A program made the translations under genes and the position numbers. Source: a virus. Taken from it: 35,823 nt of DNA. The notes under the pieces were generated by a model that was not told where the DNA came from, searched no databases, and saw only the letters and a list, made by a program, of their open reading frames with translations. The DNA is taken from positions 1 through 35,823 of the IMG/VR virus record IMGVR_UViG_3300035199_000265, one strand, 5' to 3'. Each line of letters opens with the position of its first letter. The first letter of the stretch is position 1. Positions 8,454 to 15,453 of this stretch are shown here, in pieces.

Positions 8454-9198
8454 TTATCACCTCCTCGCACTTCTCCATGTCGCCCGTTAAGCGGCCGCGA
8501 GTATCCACCATCTTAATGTTGTGGCGGGCGTAAAGAGTGAATAACGCGGGGTGCTTTTTGTACAAAAGAACAATTTTTTGTTTACTCTCGTGCACAAACT
8601 GCGCCAAATCCCGGTGGTGGACCGGCGTAATGTCTGCGCCTCGACTTTTGCCGTACTCAAAAAGATTAAAATTATACTTCCCTACCGGCAACAGCGTGTA
8701 GTCTGCGGGCTCGGCATGCCTAATGTTCTGCACCAAGTCTTCCTCTCGGTCAAACACCGGGTATAGGTTTTCTACATCGAATCTCTTTAGCAGCGCAAAG
8801 GAGGCAGGATTAAAATTTTCCCGACATAATTCACCGCACGTCACCAAGCCCGTTGACGAAGACCTGTTCATAATAAAAAATAAAGCCGCACGGAGCTTCG
8901 GGTCTTTATAAGTGTTCCAGTCTTCTTGCAAAAAATAAAACTGACTATCATCAATAGTCGGATAGATGTGAGCGGCGGCCCTTGCGAGACTATGGCGGTC
9001 GGTCAACAGGTGCATCCAAAATTCATAGATTGCATAACGATTAGTGTGGGCTGCCACCTTTCGGCCCGTGCTGCATAGTGAGGTCTCCACTTCTCCGCTG
9101 TAAAACAAAAACGAGTTAACGCTGCTTTCTGCAGGAATGATCCTCTTGACTTCGGCTATGCTTCTAAACGATGTGTTATTCTTGAGGGGTGCTTTCAT
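8440..9198 (-). CDS. D12-class DNA adenine methylase-like protein lacking DPPY
   Basis: A 252-aa protein following the order of D12 (T4 Dam-type) N6-adenine methylases: a degenerate SAM loop (SFLFYSGEVETSL, 29-41), the helical block LRAALFFIMNRSSSTGLVT (102-120) and FNPASFALLKRF (129-140), and the C-terminal EEVIIANF (245-252) matching the EvlItNY ending. Where DPPY should follow the strand at 166-170, the sequence reads PVGKYN. The canonical FxGxG SAM motif is also lost. I therefore expect no methyltransferase activity; binding DNA or another partner is possible. It overlaps neighbours at both ends. Family assignment is by pattern, moderately sure. Confidence 0.65.
   Translation of the reverse strand: MKAPLKNNTSFRSIAEVKRIIPAESSVNSFLFYSGEVETSLCSTGRKVAAHTNRYAIYEFWMHLLTDRHSLARAAAHIYPTIDDSQFYFLQEDWNTYKDPKLRAALFFIMNRSSSTGLVTCGELCRENFNPASFALLKRFDVENLYPVFDREEDLVQNIRHAEPADYTLLPVGKYNFNLFEYGKSRGADITPVHHRDLAQFVHESKQKIVLLYKKHPALFTLYARHNIKMVDTRGRLTGDMEKCEEVIIANF
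8457..8465 (-). promoter_or_regulatory. Full-length Shine-Dalgarno for a TTG start
   Basis: AGGAGGTGA on the coding strand, complementary over nine bases to the 16S rRNA 3' end, lies three bases before the TTG at 8453. This justifies the non-ATG start. Confidence 0.7.
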
Positions 9199-9499
9199 CG
9201 ACTACTGTATCCTCATGGGGGCTGTCTGACTCTCCCTCTTGAGACAGCGCGGTGCGATAATTGATATACGCTCCGATAATATTGTTGATATCACGCAAAC
9301 AATAATCCAATTTAGCCAACCTCTGTCGGATGTCGTCAACGTTTTCCAAGGTGTCCAACGAAAGCGCTTCTGATTCGCTATTCGGCTGTGGAACAATCAC
9401 AGTGCTTAGTTGGGTGTGGGCGGCCTCAAGCAGTCGAGATACCTCCGTTCCCAGTTCATCTAGTTCGATTGTATATTGCAAATTCACTCTTTCTCCCAT
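9176..9499 (-). CDS. Hypothetical protein, 107 aa
   Basis: ATG start with GAGGA upstream. A mainly helical acidic protein (NLQYTIELDELGTEVSRLLEAAHTQLSTV, then NVDDIRQRLAKLDYCLRDINNIIGAYINY) with a disordered acidic C-terminus (ESDSPHEDTVVDESTPQE). Two long helices suggest a helical hairpin. It overlaps the D12-like gene by 23 bases. No family recognised. Confidence 0.65.
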   Translation of the reverse strand: MGERVNLQYTIELDELGTEVSRLLEAAHTQLSTVIVPQPNSESEALSLDTLENVDDIRQRLAKLDYCLRDINNIIGAYINYRTALSQEGESDSPHEDTVVDESTPQE

Positions 9500-9504
9500 T
9501 ATCT

Positions 9505-9798
9505 TTATCCTCTTAATAGTTGTTTAGAATTTTGTTGAAGTTTTGTTTCAACGGTATCGGGGGCGCCAATCACCACAATCTCTGTGCCCGTATGGCCGCG
9601 GTTGATTGTTAGTTTTGAAAATCGATGTGTTGTGTCAAGGTCATCATTGAGTAGCCCTTGCTCATTAAGCTCTTGGATTCTCTTCTCTTCTCGTATCATA
9701 ATAACGTGCTCGGGGTTCACAAACACTTCCCGTAAAATATAGTTATTGGGCAACGTCACGGCGGCATTCATGCATACTTCTGTAAGTCTAACCAACAC
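9505..9798 (-). CDS. FlbD-like small protein, GTG start
   Basis: I place the start at the GTG at 9798, giving 97 aa beginning MLVRLTEVCMNAA. GAGGT lies 5 bases upstream, and the LTEV...REVFVNPEHVIMI pattern needs this start: FlbD-type proteins open with a short L-T-x strand followed by xYVNPxxI. The second half (FSKLTINRGHTGTEIVVIGAPDTVETKL) completes the pattern. An ATG at 9771 would drop the LTEV strand. The gene overlaps the preceding stop by 11 bases. FlbD-like proteins in phages have no proven function. Family similarity is by eye. Confidence 0.6.
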   Translation of the reverse strand: MLVRLTEVCMNAAVTLPNNYILREVFVNPEHVIMIREEKRIQELNEQGLLNDDLDTTHRFSKLTINRGHTGTEIVVIGAPDTVETKLQQNSKQLLRG

Positions 9799-10045
9799 GC
9801 GGTACCTCGCGAGGTGCCATCGGGTACACATCTTTCTCGTGCACAGCCCATGCCTGCCCTTTCGTGTAAATCTGAATGAGGCGATCATTAGTCTTTGTGT
9901 TCAATTCTGCTATCCCTCCTAGGCACACACCTGTAATTGGCTTTTCCGTCTTCATATAAGGCGAGGCGCTCTGGGTTGTATCCGACCACAGCATGACTGC
10001 CTGTGGAATATATACCAGATCTCCCTCGTTAAATTTGCGTATCAT
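9788..10045 (-). CDS. Small SH3-like hypothetical protein downstream of groEL
   Basis: Start set at ATG 10045, not at an earlier in-frame codon that would overlap groEL: GGAG lies 7 bases upstream, and the ATG follows the groEL stop by four bases. The 85-aa product (MIRKFNEGDLVYIPQAVML...WAVHEKDVYPM) has the F-x-x-GDLVYIP opening and W-x-V-x-EKDV ending of SH3/KOW-like small phage proteins. Although it follows groEL, it has no GroES features; the co-chaperonin candidate is at 26727-27002. Function unknown. Confidence 0.7.
   Translation of the reverse strand: MIRKFNEGDLVYIPQAVMLWSDTTQSASPYMKTEKPITGVCLGGIAELNTKTNDRLIQIYTKGQAWAVHEKDVYPMAPREVPRVG
9804..9808 (-). promoter_or_regulatory. Shine-Dalgarno deciding the GTG start at 9798
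   Basis: GAGGT on the coding strand, 5 bases before GTG 9798. No comparable site precedes the ATG at 9771, so translation probably starts at the GTG. Confidence 0.5.
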
Positions 10046-10049
10046 TTGT

Positions 10050-11621
10050 TCACTCCGTTTGAATAATACCATAATTAGTAGTTATTAACGTCCCAGCACA
10101 ACTTACTGCATTTTGAAGTGCGTGACGCGTCACCTTAACTGGATCTAAAATTCCTGCGTCGTGTAGGTTTACTATCTGGCCACTGCGAAAGTCCCAGCCA
10201 CTATTGCGATCGGCCGCCAACACATCTTTCACAACAAGGTCGGGAGAGATCCCGGCATTCAAGGCCATCTGTCGGATGGGTTCTTTACACGCCTCTTGAA
10301 TAATTCCTCCGGCCATGGCTTGGTCGCTGCTCTTGACTGACATCACCATGGAAGATGATGCGCGCAGTAACGCCGTGCCACCGCCACCGACGATGCCTTC
10401 TTCTTGGGCAGAACGAACCGCTTCTAGTGCATCTTCAACTCTGTGTTTCTTTTCAATCATTTCAATCTCAGTGGCGCCTCCGACACGAATGATGGCGACT
10501 CCGGCCGAAAGCCTGACGATGCGATCTTGAATCTGTTCGCATATTTGCAACGAGTCGGTTTGTTCGATGAGCGCCTTCAGTTGGGCTATCTGCTCTTCGA
10601 TCTTTTCGAAGGCGCCGTTGCCGCCAACCACAGTCGTCACATACTTGGTGCTCTCCACAAACTTGGCAGATCCCAGATGGCCCATCTTTACTTCTTGGAG
10701 CTTTAGACCACCTTCGCGAGTAACAAAGGTGGCGCCCACAGAAAGCGCCAAGTCCTGCATGGTATTGCGTCGGTCTTCACCATATCTCGGAGCCTTAATA
10801 GCTGCGATCTTCATGGTGCCTCGCATCGCATTCATAATCAGGGCGGCTAATGCTTGGCCTTCAATGTCTTCAGACACCACCACCAATGGGCGGCCTTCCC
10901 TTGCAACCATCTCAAGGATGGGGAGGATTTGGTCAACTGCATTGATCTTATAGTCCGTTACTAAAAACAACGGATCATCATGATACATTGTAGCCCTTCG
11001 TTCATCGGTGACAAATGCGCCGGCGCAGTAGCCGGCATCTAGCCGGAACCCCTCGGTCACATCCAAAGATGTCTCGAGAGAGCGTGACTCTTCAATCGTG
11101 ATGGAGCCGTCTTGGCCCACTTTGTCTACTGCAGATGCGATAAGCTGGCCGATCTTTTCGTCGTTGTTAGCCGAAATAGTTGCAATGTGGCGAATGTCTT
11201 CAATGCTTTTAACTGGGCGGCTGGCGCTCTTTAGGCTCGACACCACCTCGCTTGTGGCGACACTCAAGCCGCGCTGTAATTCGGTGGGGGATATCCCAGC
11301 CAATATGTACCGCTGGGCTTCTCGCAAGATTGCACGGGCTAATACGGTGGCGGTGGTCGTTCCGTCTCCAGCGTCACTATTCGTTTGGACAGCAGCCTGC
11401 TTGATTACTTGGGCGCCGGCGTTCTCGAAGGGGTCGTCAAGCGCCACAAAGTGTGCGACGGTGACACCATCCTTTGTGATAAATGGAGGCTTTCCCTTCT
11501 CTTGTAATAAGACGTTTCTCCCCTTGGGCCCTAACGTCGACGCAACATTGTCCGCTAAGATGTTGGCCCCCTCGATGATCTTTCGCTGAAGCGCCTCTTT
11601 GCTCTCATAATTTCTGCTCAT
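10050..11621 (-). CDS. groEL: GroEL chaperonin (60 kDa)
   Basis: A 523-aa group I chaperonin, nearly the full bacterial length of about 545. Conserved blocks are TLGPKGRNVLL (29-39), TKDGVTVA (49-56), GDGTTTATVLA (85-95), the apical domain, and EKKHRVEDAL with the ATPase Asp matching Asp398 of E. coli. The ATP site looks intact. The usual Gly-Gly-Met tail is absent and the protein ends YGIIQTE. The sequence is divergent throughout, so it is not a recent host copy. It is the first gene after a perfect sigma70 promoter, with GAGGT before the ATG. It probably folds phage proteins with the co-chaperonin encoded at 26727. Confidence 0.97.
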   Translation of the reverse strand: MSRNYESKEALQRKIIEGANILADNVASTLGPKGRNVLLQEKGKPPFITKDGVTVAHFVALDDPFENAGAQVIKQAAVQTNSDAGDGTTTATVLARAILREAQRYILAGISPTELQRGLSVATSEVVSSLKSASRPVKSIEDIRHIATISANNDEKIGQLIASAVDKVGQDGSITIEESRSLETSLDVTEGFRLDAGYCAGAFVTDERRATMYHDDPLFLVTDYKINAVDQILPILEMVAREGRPLVVVSEDIEGQALAALIMNAMRGTMKIAAIKAPRYGEDRRNTMQDLALSVGATFVTREGGLKLQEVKMGHLGSAKFVESTKYVTTVVGGNGAFEKIEEQIAQLKALIEQTDSLQICEQIQDRIVRLSAGVAIIRVGGATEIEMIEKKHRVEDALEAVRSAQEEGIVGGGGTALLRASSSMVMSVKSSDQAMAGGIIQEACKEPIRQMALNAGISPDLVVKDVLAADRNSGWDFRSGQIVNLHDAGILDPVKVTRHALQNAVSCAGTLITTNYGIIQTE

Positions 11622-11650
11622 TAATACCTCTGAGTTTGAGTTATGTATCT

Positions 11651-11679
11651 ATTATAACCGCTCGTCATAATAATGTCAA
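11651..11679 (-). promoter_or_regulatory. Perfect sigma70 promoter for groEL
   Basis: TTGACA (11674-11679), a 17-base spacer and TATAAT (11651-11656) on the minus strand, 30 bases before the groEL ATG. The spacer end CGAGCGGT resembles the promoter at 14478. Confidence 0.85.
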
Positions 11680-11684
11680 GGGAT

Positions 11685-13379
11685 TTATTCATCAACATCT
11701 GCAATTTTTCTTGTGTCGGTGCCAACCTTATCCGCTGCAGTTGCGGCGACCTTTGCTTCGTCTGGCTCGCTGAGGCCATTAGCGAAAAATGCATTAAGGC
11801 TGTCAGACATCGCTGATACCTGATCAAAGATTCCAAATACTTCGTCCATAAGTTCCCCGCGGGCTGTTTCTAGCACCCTCATAACTGCTGCGGCACCAAT
11901 CTCTAATTTAGCGAATGGTGCACCTCCGCCGAGCTTAATTGTCGCACCTCTTGACAATACCCAGTGAGAGTGAGTTAGATATCCTTTAGTATTCTTGATT
12001 GCCATGGCTTTAAGTTCGGGTGTTAAAGAGTTGTACCACTCTACCACCGGTGCACCCGTGACCCATTCGCCTGACTTGTCGAGGAATTGAGCGCGGGCAT
12101 CGCGGGTTCTTATAACTTCTTTCTTAAATTGCATAAAAAGAGGTTTAACAATCTGATTTCTAATGCCTCTAGCCATAGCTTTGTCCTCTTTCGAAGGGTT
12201 GCTATTGAGAGCTAATGCAATCTGCTCTCCTAAAGGACCATCTGCAAGAAGCGTGTTGGCGTTTTGGGTCGCCTCTATGCTGTCTGTATACACTTTAACC
12301 AGTGTGTTAAGAATTGCTTTCTCTTGTTCTTGGTCGACCCCTGCTTTTCTGAGAGAAGACAGGTCTGTTTTAGAGAGGTAGTCGGCCCACAGGCTGGATA
12401 TCTCTGCGGAGTTGCTGGTGTCACTGCGGGCTGGAATGTTCGCTGCCCAATTAAGCGCGTCGGTTTGTTCACCGGTATTCATATATTCAGTTAAAGCTGC
12501 CATGAAAGTCGTGTTCGACAATGTGGCTTTTCGGCCGGCGTCTGTTACCGATAACAATTCAAATAGATTTTTGCGTGTGATATCGAACTGATAAAAATCA
12601 ATATGGCCTTCCTGCTCAACACCATCGCCTGCCAAGATCTTGGTACACGCTATATATCTCATGGCACCACCTTCAAACTCGGGGTTCGCTTTTGTCCATG
12701 CAGCCCACTCGCCATTCGGCTCAAGCATGTCATTACACAGATCGAAGAAGCTACCTCCAACCTCCAGTCCCTTGTCGGTATACAGTTTAAGACTAACTGG
12801 AATTCTTTCCCCGTCAACGTTTGCTGTGATATCCGCAATAGTCTTGGCACCGCCGGCTGGGATTTGCCTTCCTTGCATCAATGCAGCAAGAAATGCCTCA
12901 AAGTTGAAGCCAGCCGCAGATGCGTTAAAATTGGTAATCGCCATTGTCAGAGTTTTATAAAAGACCAAATAGGCCATGGCCTGTTGGATGAACTCTTTGG
13001 GATTGTCTTTCGGAATTGAATTAATGCCATCGGCCATAATACGAGAGACTGCATTAAGTTTGTCCTCAAACCCTGAGCCGGGGATCTTGCTTAGATATTG
13101 TTCAAGGCCTCGACGTTGTGATGGCGGTGCGTTTGGATCATCCGATAGGGCATCGTCATCCGCATTCGCCCATCCGAGTTCTGAGATTGGGATCATTGGG
13201 ATCTCGGAGATGTGGTAAGTTCGAATCTTGGGCTTTTCTTCTGACTCCTCTATGGGCTGTCGGAGTACGCGAGAGAACTCCCCCAGCGCCTCATCGATCA
13301 TTTCAACTAAAGACCGTGCTGTGATTGTGTTCTTTGCTTTCTTGTACTCTGCTTGGAGAATCTCATTTAAATCAGACAT
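11685..13379 (-). CDS. Unknown 564-aa protein, possible PD-(D/E)XK-like core
   Basis: ATG start with GAGGA 6 bases upstream. The N-terminal 90 residues are polar. At 159-199 the sequence reads NFEAFLAALMQG...TIADIT...PVSLKL, and a GSFFDLC block follows. An E-x21-D-x12-SxK arrangement (Glu161, Asp183, Lys198) resembles a PD-(D/E)XK nuclease core, but the last motif is degenerate and no PD is present. The C-terminal half is helical with the end rich in Asp and Ala. I do not recognise the whole protein. It lies between clpP and groEL, and the groEL promoter begins just after its stop. Confidence 0.75.
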   Translation of the reverse strand: MSDLNEILQAEYKKAKNTITARSLVEMIDEALGEFSRVLRQPIEESEEKPKIRTYHISEIPMIPISELGWANADDDALSDDPNAPPSQRRGLEQYLSKIPGSGFEDKLNAVSRIMADGINSIPKDNPKEFIQQAMAYLVFYKTLTMAITNFNASAAGFNFEAFLAALMQGRQIPAGGAKTIADITANVDGERIPVSLKLYTDKGLEVGGSFFDLCNDMLEPNGEWAAWTKANPEFEGGAMRYIACTKILAGDGVEQEGHIDFYQFDITRKNLFELLSVTDAGRKATLSNTTFMAALTEYMNTGEQTDALNWAANIPARSDTSNSAEISSLWADYLSKTDLSSLRKAGVDQEQEKAILNTLVKVYTDSIEATQNANTLLADGPLGEQIALALNSNPSKEDKAMARGIRNQIVKPLFMQFKKEVIRTRDARAQFLDKSGEWVTGAPVVEWYNSLTPELKAMAIKNTKGYLTHSHWVLSRGATIKLGGGAPFAKLEIGAAAVMRVLETARGELMDEVFGIFDQVSAMSDSLNAFFANGLSEPDEAKVAATAADKVGTDTRKIADVDE

Positions 13380-13388
13380 TTGTTTTCC

Positions 13389-14024
13389 TCATATAATTTC
13401 GTCGGCTATGCCATACTCAACTGCTTGCTCTGCTGATAAATAGATGTTTACCTTTTGTTCCAACATTTTTTTGAGTTGCTTTTTGGTCATTTTTGTTTCC
13501 TCTACCAAGCGATCTATATACATTTCTTGCAGGTCTTGAATGGCCTCCATCTCGTTCATGAGGTTGTGGAGCGAACCTTGATTACCTGCGACTACAGAAT
13601 GCAGCATAACCCGGCAGTTGCGCCCGATCTTTCGTTTACCCTGCGTGCCGCCGGCCAAAATAAGAACGCCGGCTGACATAACCTTGCCCATTCCAATGGT
13701 GCTTATATCGGTCGTTTGTTGAATCACCTTCATCATATCATATAACGCGAACATATCGTCAGCGGATCCTCCATAGGTGGAGAGATAAAACTCGATGTCC
13801 CTCTTGTCTGCGGGATCCTCAACCCCCTTGTTGAGTTCGTTCATATACAACATGGCATGAACAATCTCTGCAACTTTCTCGTCAACCACTTCGGTAAAGA
13901 GGCCGACAATTCGCATGTCTGGCTCTCTATCAGAGGCGGCCGAGGCCAAATCAGCTAAACTGATGCCGGGCTCGCCGGCGCTATCAACTATCTCTTCTAA
14001 CAGTTTTTTTATTTTTCTTATCAT
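13389..14024 (-). CDS. clpP: ClpP-family protease with Asn at the catalytic Asp position
   Basis: Start taken at ATG 14024 (GGAGAG 6 bases upstream, stop of the preceding gene overlapping as TGAAATG), giving 211 aa. ClpP blocks are STYGGSADDMFALYD (82-96), GMGKVMSAGV with Ser117, VMLHSVVAG with His142, and the C-terminal YLSAEQAVEYGIAD. The Asp that normally sits four residues before this SA is Asn193 (KVNIYLSAEQ). Ser and His spacing (25) equals that of E. coli ClpP. It may be impaired or need a partner subunit; the phage encodes a second ClpP with a full triad. Possible roles are maturation of virion proteins or of host targets. Confidence 0.9.
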   Translation of the reverse strand: MIRKIKKLLEEIVDSAGEPGISLADLASAASDREPDMRIVGLFTEVVDEKVAEIVHAMLYMNELNKGVEDPADKRDIEFYLSTYGGSADDMFALYDMMKVIQQTTDISTIGMGKVMSAGVLILAGGTQGKRKIGRNCRVMLHSVVAGNQGSLHNLMNEMEAIQDLQEMYIDRLVEETKMTKKQLKKMLEQKVNIYLSAEQAVEYGIADEII

Positions 14025-14025
14025 T

Positions 14026-14430
14026 TCAGTCTCTCCGTAAAAATTTAAATAATTCTTTTTTATTAGAGTCAATATACTTCATTGCACTTTTCCAGTCATC
14101 AAACTGCGTCACGGGCGAGAAGAACTCGCCAGTTACCTCAATAATGCTCTGGATCGAATTAACCTTATAAAGCCTCTCTTCTTCATCATGGTGAAGTTTA
14201 AAAGCTTTTATATCGCGCTCCGGTGCTCCGGCCTCATTCATCAGACCAAGCCGATACTGGCGTGACCACTGAAGGTTCTCGATGCCACGGGCTATAATAA
14301 ATAGTCCGATGGTTTGTGCAAATTGTACTATTTTAACACTATCCCGGGCGGCGCCCAAAAAATAGAAAGTGCGGCATGTAACATAGCCAAAAATAAATAC
14401 TAATATGTGTAAGAGCCACTGCTCATTCAT
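14026..14430 (-). CDS. Membrane-anchored hypothetical protein, 134 aa
   Basis: Start at ATG 14430 with GAGGGG 6 bases upstream; a longer TTG version lacks a ribosome binding site. Residues 4-23 (QWLLHILVFIFGYVTCRTFYF) form one hydrophobic segment. A second apolar stretch (VQFAQTIGLFIIARG) follows and then a soluble, charged C-terminal domain (DEEERLYKVNSIQSIIEV...). It is a single- or double-pass membrane protein of unknown role, first in the transcript from the promoter at 14478-14506, followed directly by clpP. Confidence 0.7.
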   Translation of the reverse strand: MNEQWLLHILVFIFGYVTCRTFYFLGAARDSVKIVQFAQTIGLFIIARGIENLQWSRQYRLGLMNEAGAPERDIKAFKLHHDEEERLYKVNSIQSIIEVTGEFFSPVTQFDDWKSAMKYIDSNKKELFKFLRRD

Positions 14431-14448
14431 TATTTTCCCCTCAAACAA

Positions 14449-14477
14449 ATAACCACCGGGATCGTCCCAGTGGTTAT
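14449..14477 (-). terminator. Strong hairpin at promoter start, possible terminator
   Basis: Arms 14449-14461 and 14465-14477 pair with one mismatch around a 3-base loop. A weak U-rich run (ATTTGTTTG) follows on the minus strand. It directly abuts the -10 at 14478-14483, so it could end transcripts of the acidic gene upstream or form a 5' hairpin. Confidence 0.5.
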
Positions 14478-14506
14478 ATTATAACTGCTCGCAAGACTTA
14501 TGTCAA
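14478..14506 (-). promoter_or_regulatory. Perfect sigma70 promoter upstream of membrane protein and clpP
   Basis: TTGACA (14501-14506), 17 bases, TATAAT (14478-14483) on the minus strand. The spacer ends CGAGCAGT, as in the groEL promoter. It lies in the gap between genes 14510 and 14430. Confidence 0.85.
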
Positions 14507-14509
14507 CAA

Positions 14510-15130
14510 TTATTTGCTTCTCTGCGTTAATCTCTTGAAGATTCTCTCAGTAAGTTCATCGGTCATGGCAACCTTGCGGTTCTCTTTTACAAGGCGCTTT
14601 GCCACGCGGGCAGCTACCTTGTTCACGATTTGCTCCTGCATGGCCAGCTCATCTTCCATTGCGCCGGGATCGACGTCGGGTACAGGCTCTGCCTCTGGGC
14701 CATCTAGTGAAACATCACCTCCCTCTAGGCCCTCGGGATCGGCGTCATCTAGTGCGCCTTCACCTTCGAGATCAATTGTACTGTCGACCTCTTCTCCTGT
14801 AACATCTTTCAAAGCTACCTCAAAGGCAGCCATGAAATCATCAACGGAAACCATCAGGCCATCGCCGGCGCCCATGTCATCCATGGCAGCGTCGTCAACG
14901 GCTAGCTCGTCATCTGCAGCCCCGAGGTCTCCCTCAAGGTCGTCGATCTCGTCGCCTTCGCTGTCAGCCACGGCATCCATGCCGCCAAGCTCATCTTCTG
15001 TAGCCTCAAGCTCATCGTCGCGGGCTCCGGGGTACATCCCCTCCATTTTTTCATTGCCAAGGGGTCCCATGTTGGCCAGTTTCATAAAGCGGCGAATCTC
15101 CGCTTCGTTTAAAAGTGTCTTACGAGCCAT
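14510..15130 (-). CDS. Acidic scaffold-like/structural protein
   Basis: A 206-aa protein with a conserved-looking N-terminus (LLNEAEIRRFMKLANMGPLGNEKM) that recurs in structural proteins of marine T4-like phages. A long Asp/Glu-rich centre follows (about 38-160), then a basic helical end (QEQIVNKVAARVAKRLVKENRK). The extreme acidity and helices fit a prohead core or scaffold-type protein, but low complexity limits the claim. AAAGGAG precedes the ATG and an ACTATTTAC motif lies 30 bases upstream. The complementary strand also has a long open frame, which is a by-product of the repetitive codons. Confidence 0.75.
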   Translation of the reverse strand: MARKTLLNEAEIRRFMKLANMGPLGNEKMEGMYPGARDDELEATEDELGGMDAVADSEGDEIDDLEGDLGAADDELAVDDAAMDDMGAGDGLMVSVDDFMAAFEVALKDVTGEEVDSTIDLEGEGALDDADPEGLEGGDVSLDGPEAEPVPDVDPGAMEDELAMQEQIVNKVAARVAKRLVKENRKVAMTDELTERIFKRLTQRSK

Positions 15131-15160
15131 TATATTTCTCCTTTAAATAAAAACTCATCT

Positions 15161-15169
15161 GTAAATAGT
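15161..15169 (-). promoter_or_regulatory. Candidate late-promoter-like motif ACTATTTAC
   Basis: Coding-strand ACTATTTAC ahead of the acidic scaffold-like gene, matching the motif at 7720 and 2292. No sigma70-type pair is seen in the 59-base gap. The call is tentative. Confidence 0.3.
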
Positions 15170-15189
15170 GTTGCAATTGGGTAAATACC

Positions 15190-15453
15190 TTAAAAAGTTA
15201 TGCCTTTATTGATACAGCGTTTCTTAATTCTAACTAGTGCTTGAGACTCTATCTGTTTAACTCTCGCAAAAGAAATCCCCAAACGCTCCGCTACTTGCCG
15301 TAAGGTCATCTTCCCGTGTTCGTAGATAGCAACCAAAGTGCAGTTGCGATCATCTGGAAAGTCTATCCAATATTTGCAACCTGTTTCGCGGCAGTTGCTT
15401 TCCTTGCGCATGCACTCGCGGGAGCATTCTCTTAGGCCATCATAATTTCTCAT
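15190..15453 (-). CDS. Small sigma factor region 4-like protein with Cys cluster
   Basis: An 87-aa protein. Residues 47-80 (GKMTLRQVAERLGISFARVKQIESQALVRIKKR) match the helix-turn-helix of sigma-70 region 4, which contacts the -35 box and the beta flap. The N-terminal half carries five Cys (9, 14, 21, 26 and 38) that could hold a metal. There is no region 2, so it cannot act as a complete sigma factor; a co-activator role like T4 gp33 is possible. The start overlaps the preceding stop as ATGA, but the ribosome binding site is weak. Confidence 0.8.
   Translation of the reverse strand: MRNYDGLRECSRECMRKESNCRETGCKYWIDFPDDRNCTLVAIYEHGKMTLRQVAERLGISFARVKQIESQALVRIKKRCINKGITF

Noticed and set aside
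9788-10045. GroES candidate next to groEL
   Set aside because: It has an SH3-like GDLVYIP opening and no co-chaperonin blocks. The 91-aa protein at 26727 matches GroES/gp31 much better.
11621-11836. A 71-aa frame covering the groEL promoter
   Set aside because: It overlaps the coding end of the 564-aa gene and the promoter itself, and shows no conserved features.
13432-13444. CTATTTAT inside clpP and similar in-gene matches to the ACTATTTAY motif
   Set aside because: These come from common codon pairs in coding sequence and lie far from gene starts; they were not counted as promoters.
14514-15146. A 210-codon open frame on the plus strand across the acidic gene
   Set aside because: The product is serine/proline low complexity, made by reading the Asp/Glu/Ala/Gly-rich gene backwards. 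There is no ribosome binding site, and all other genes are on the minus strand.
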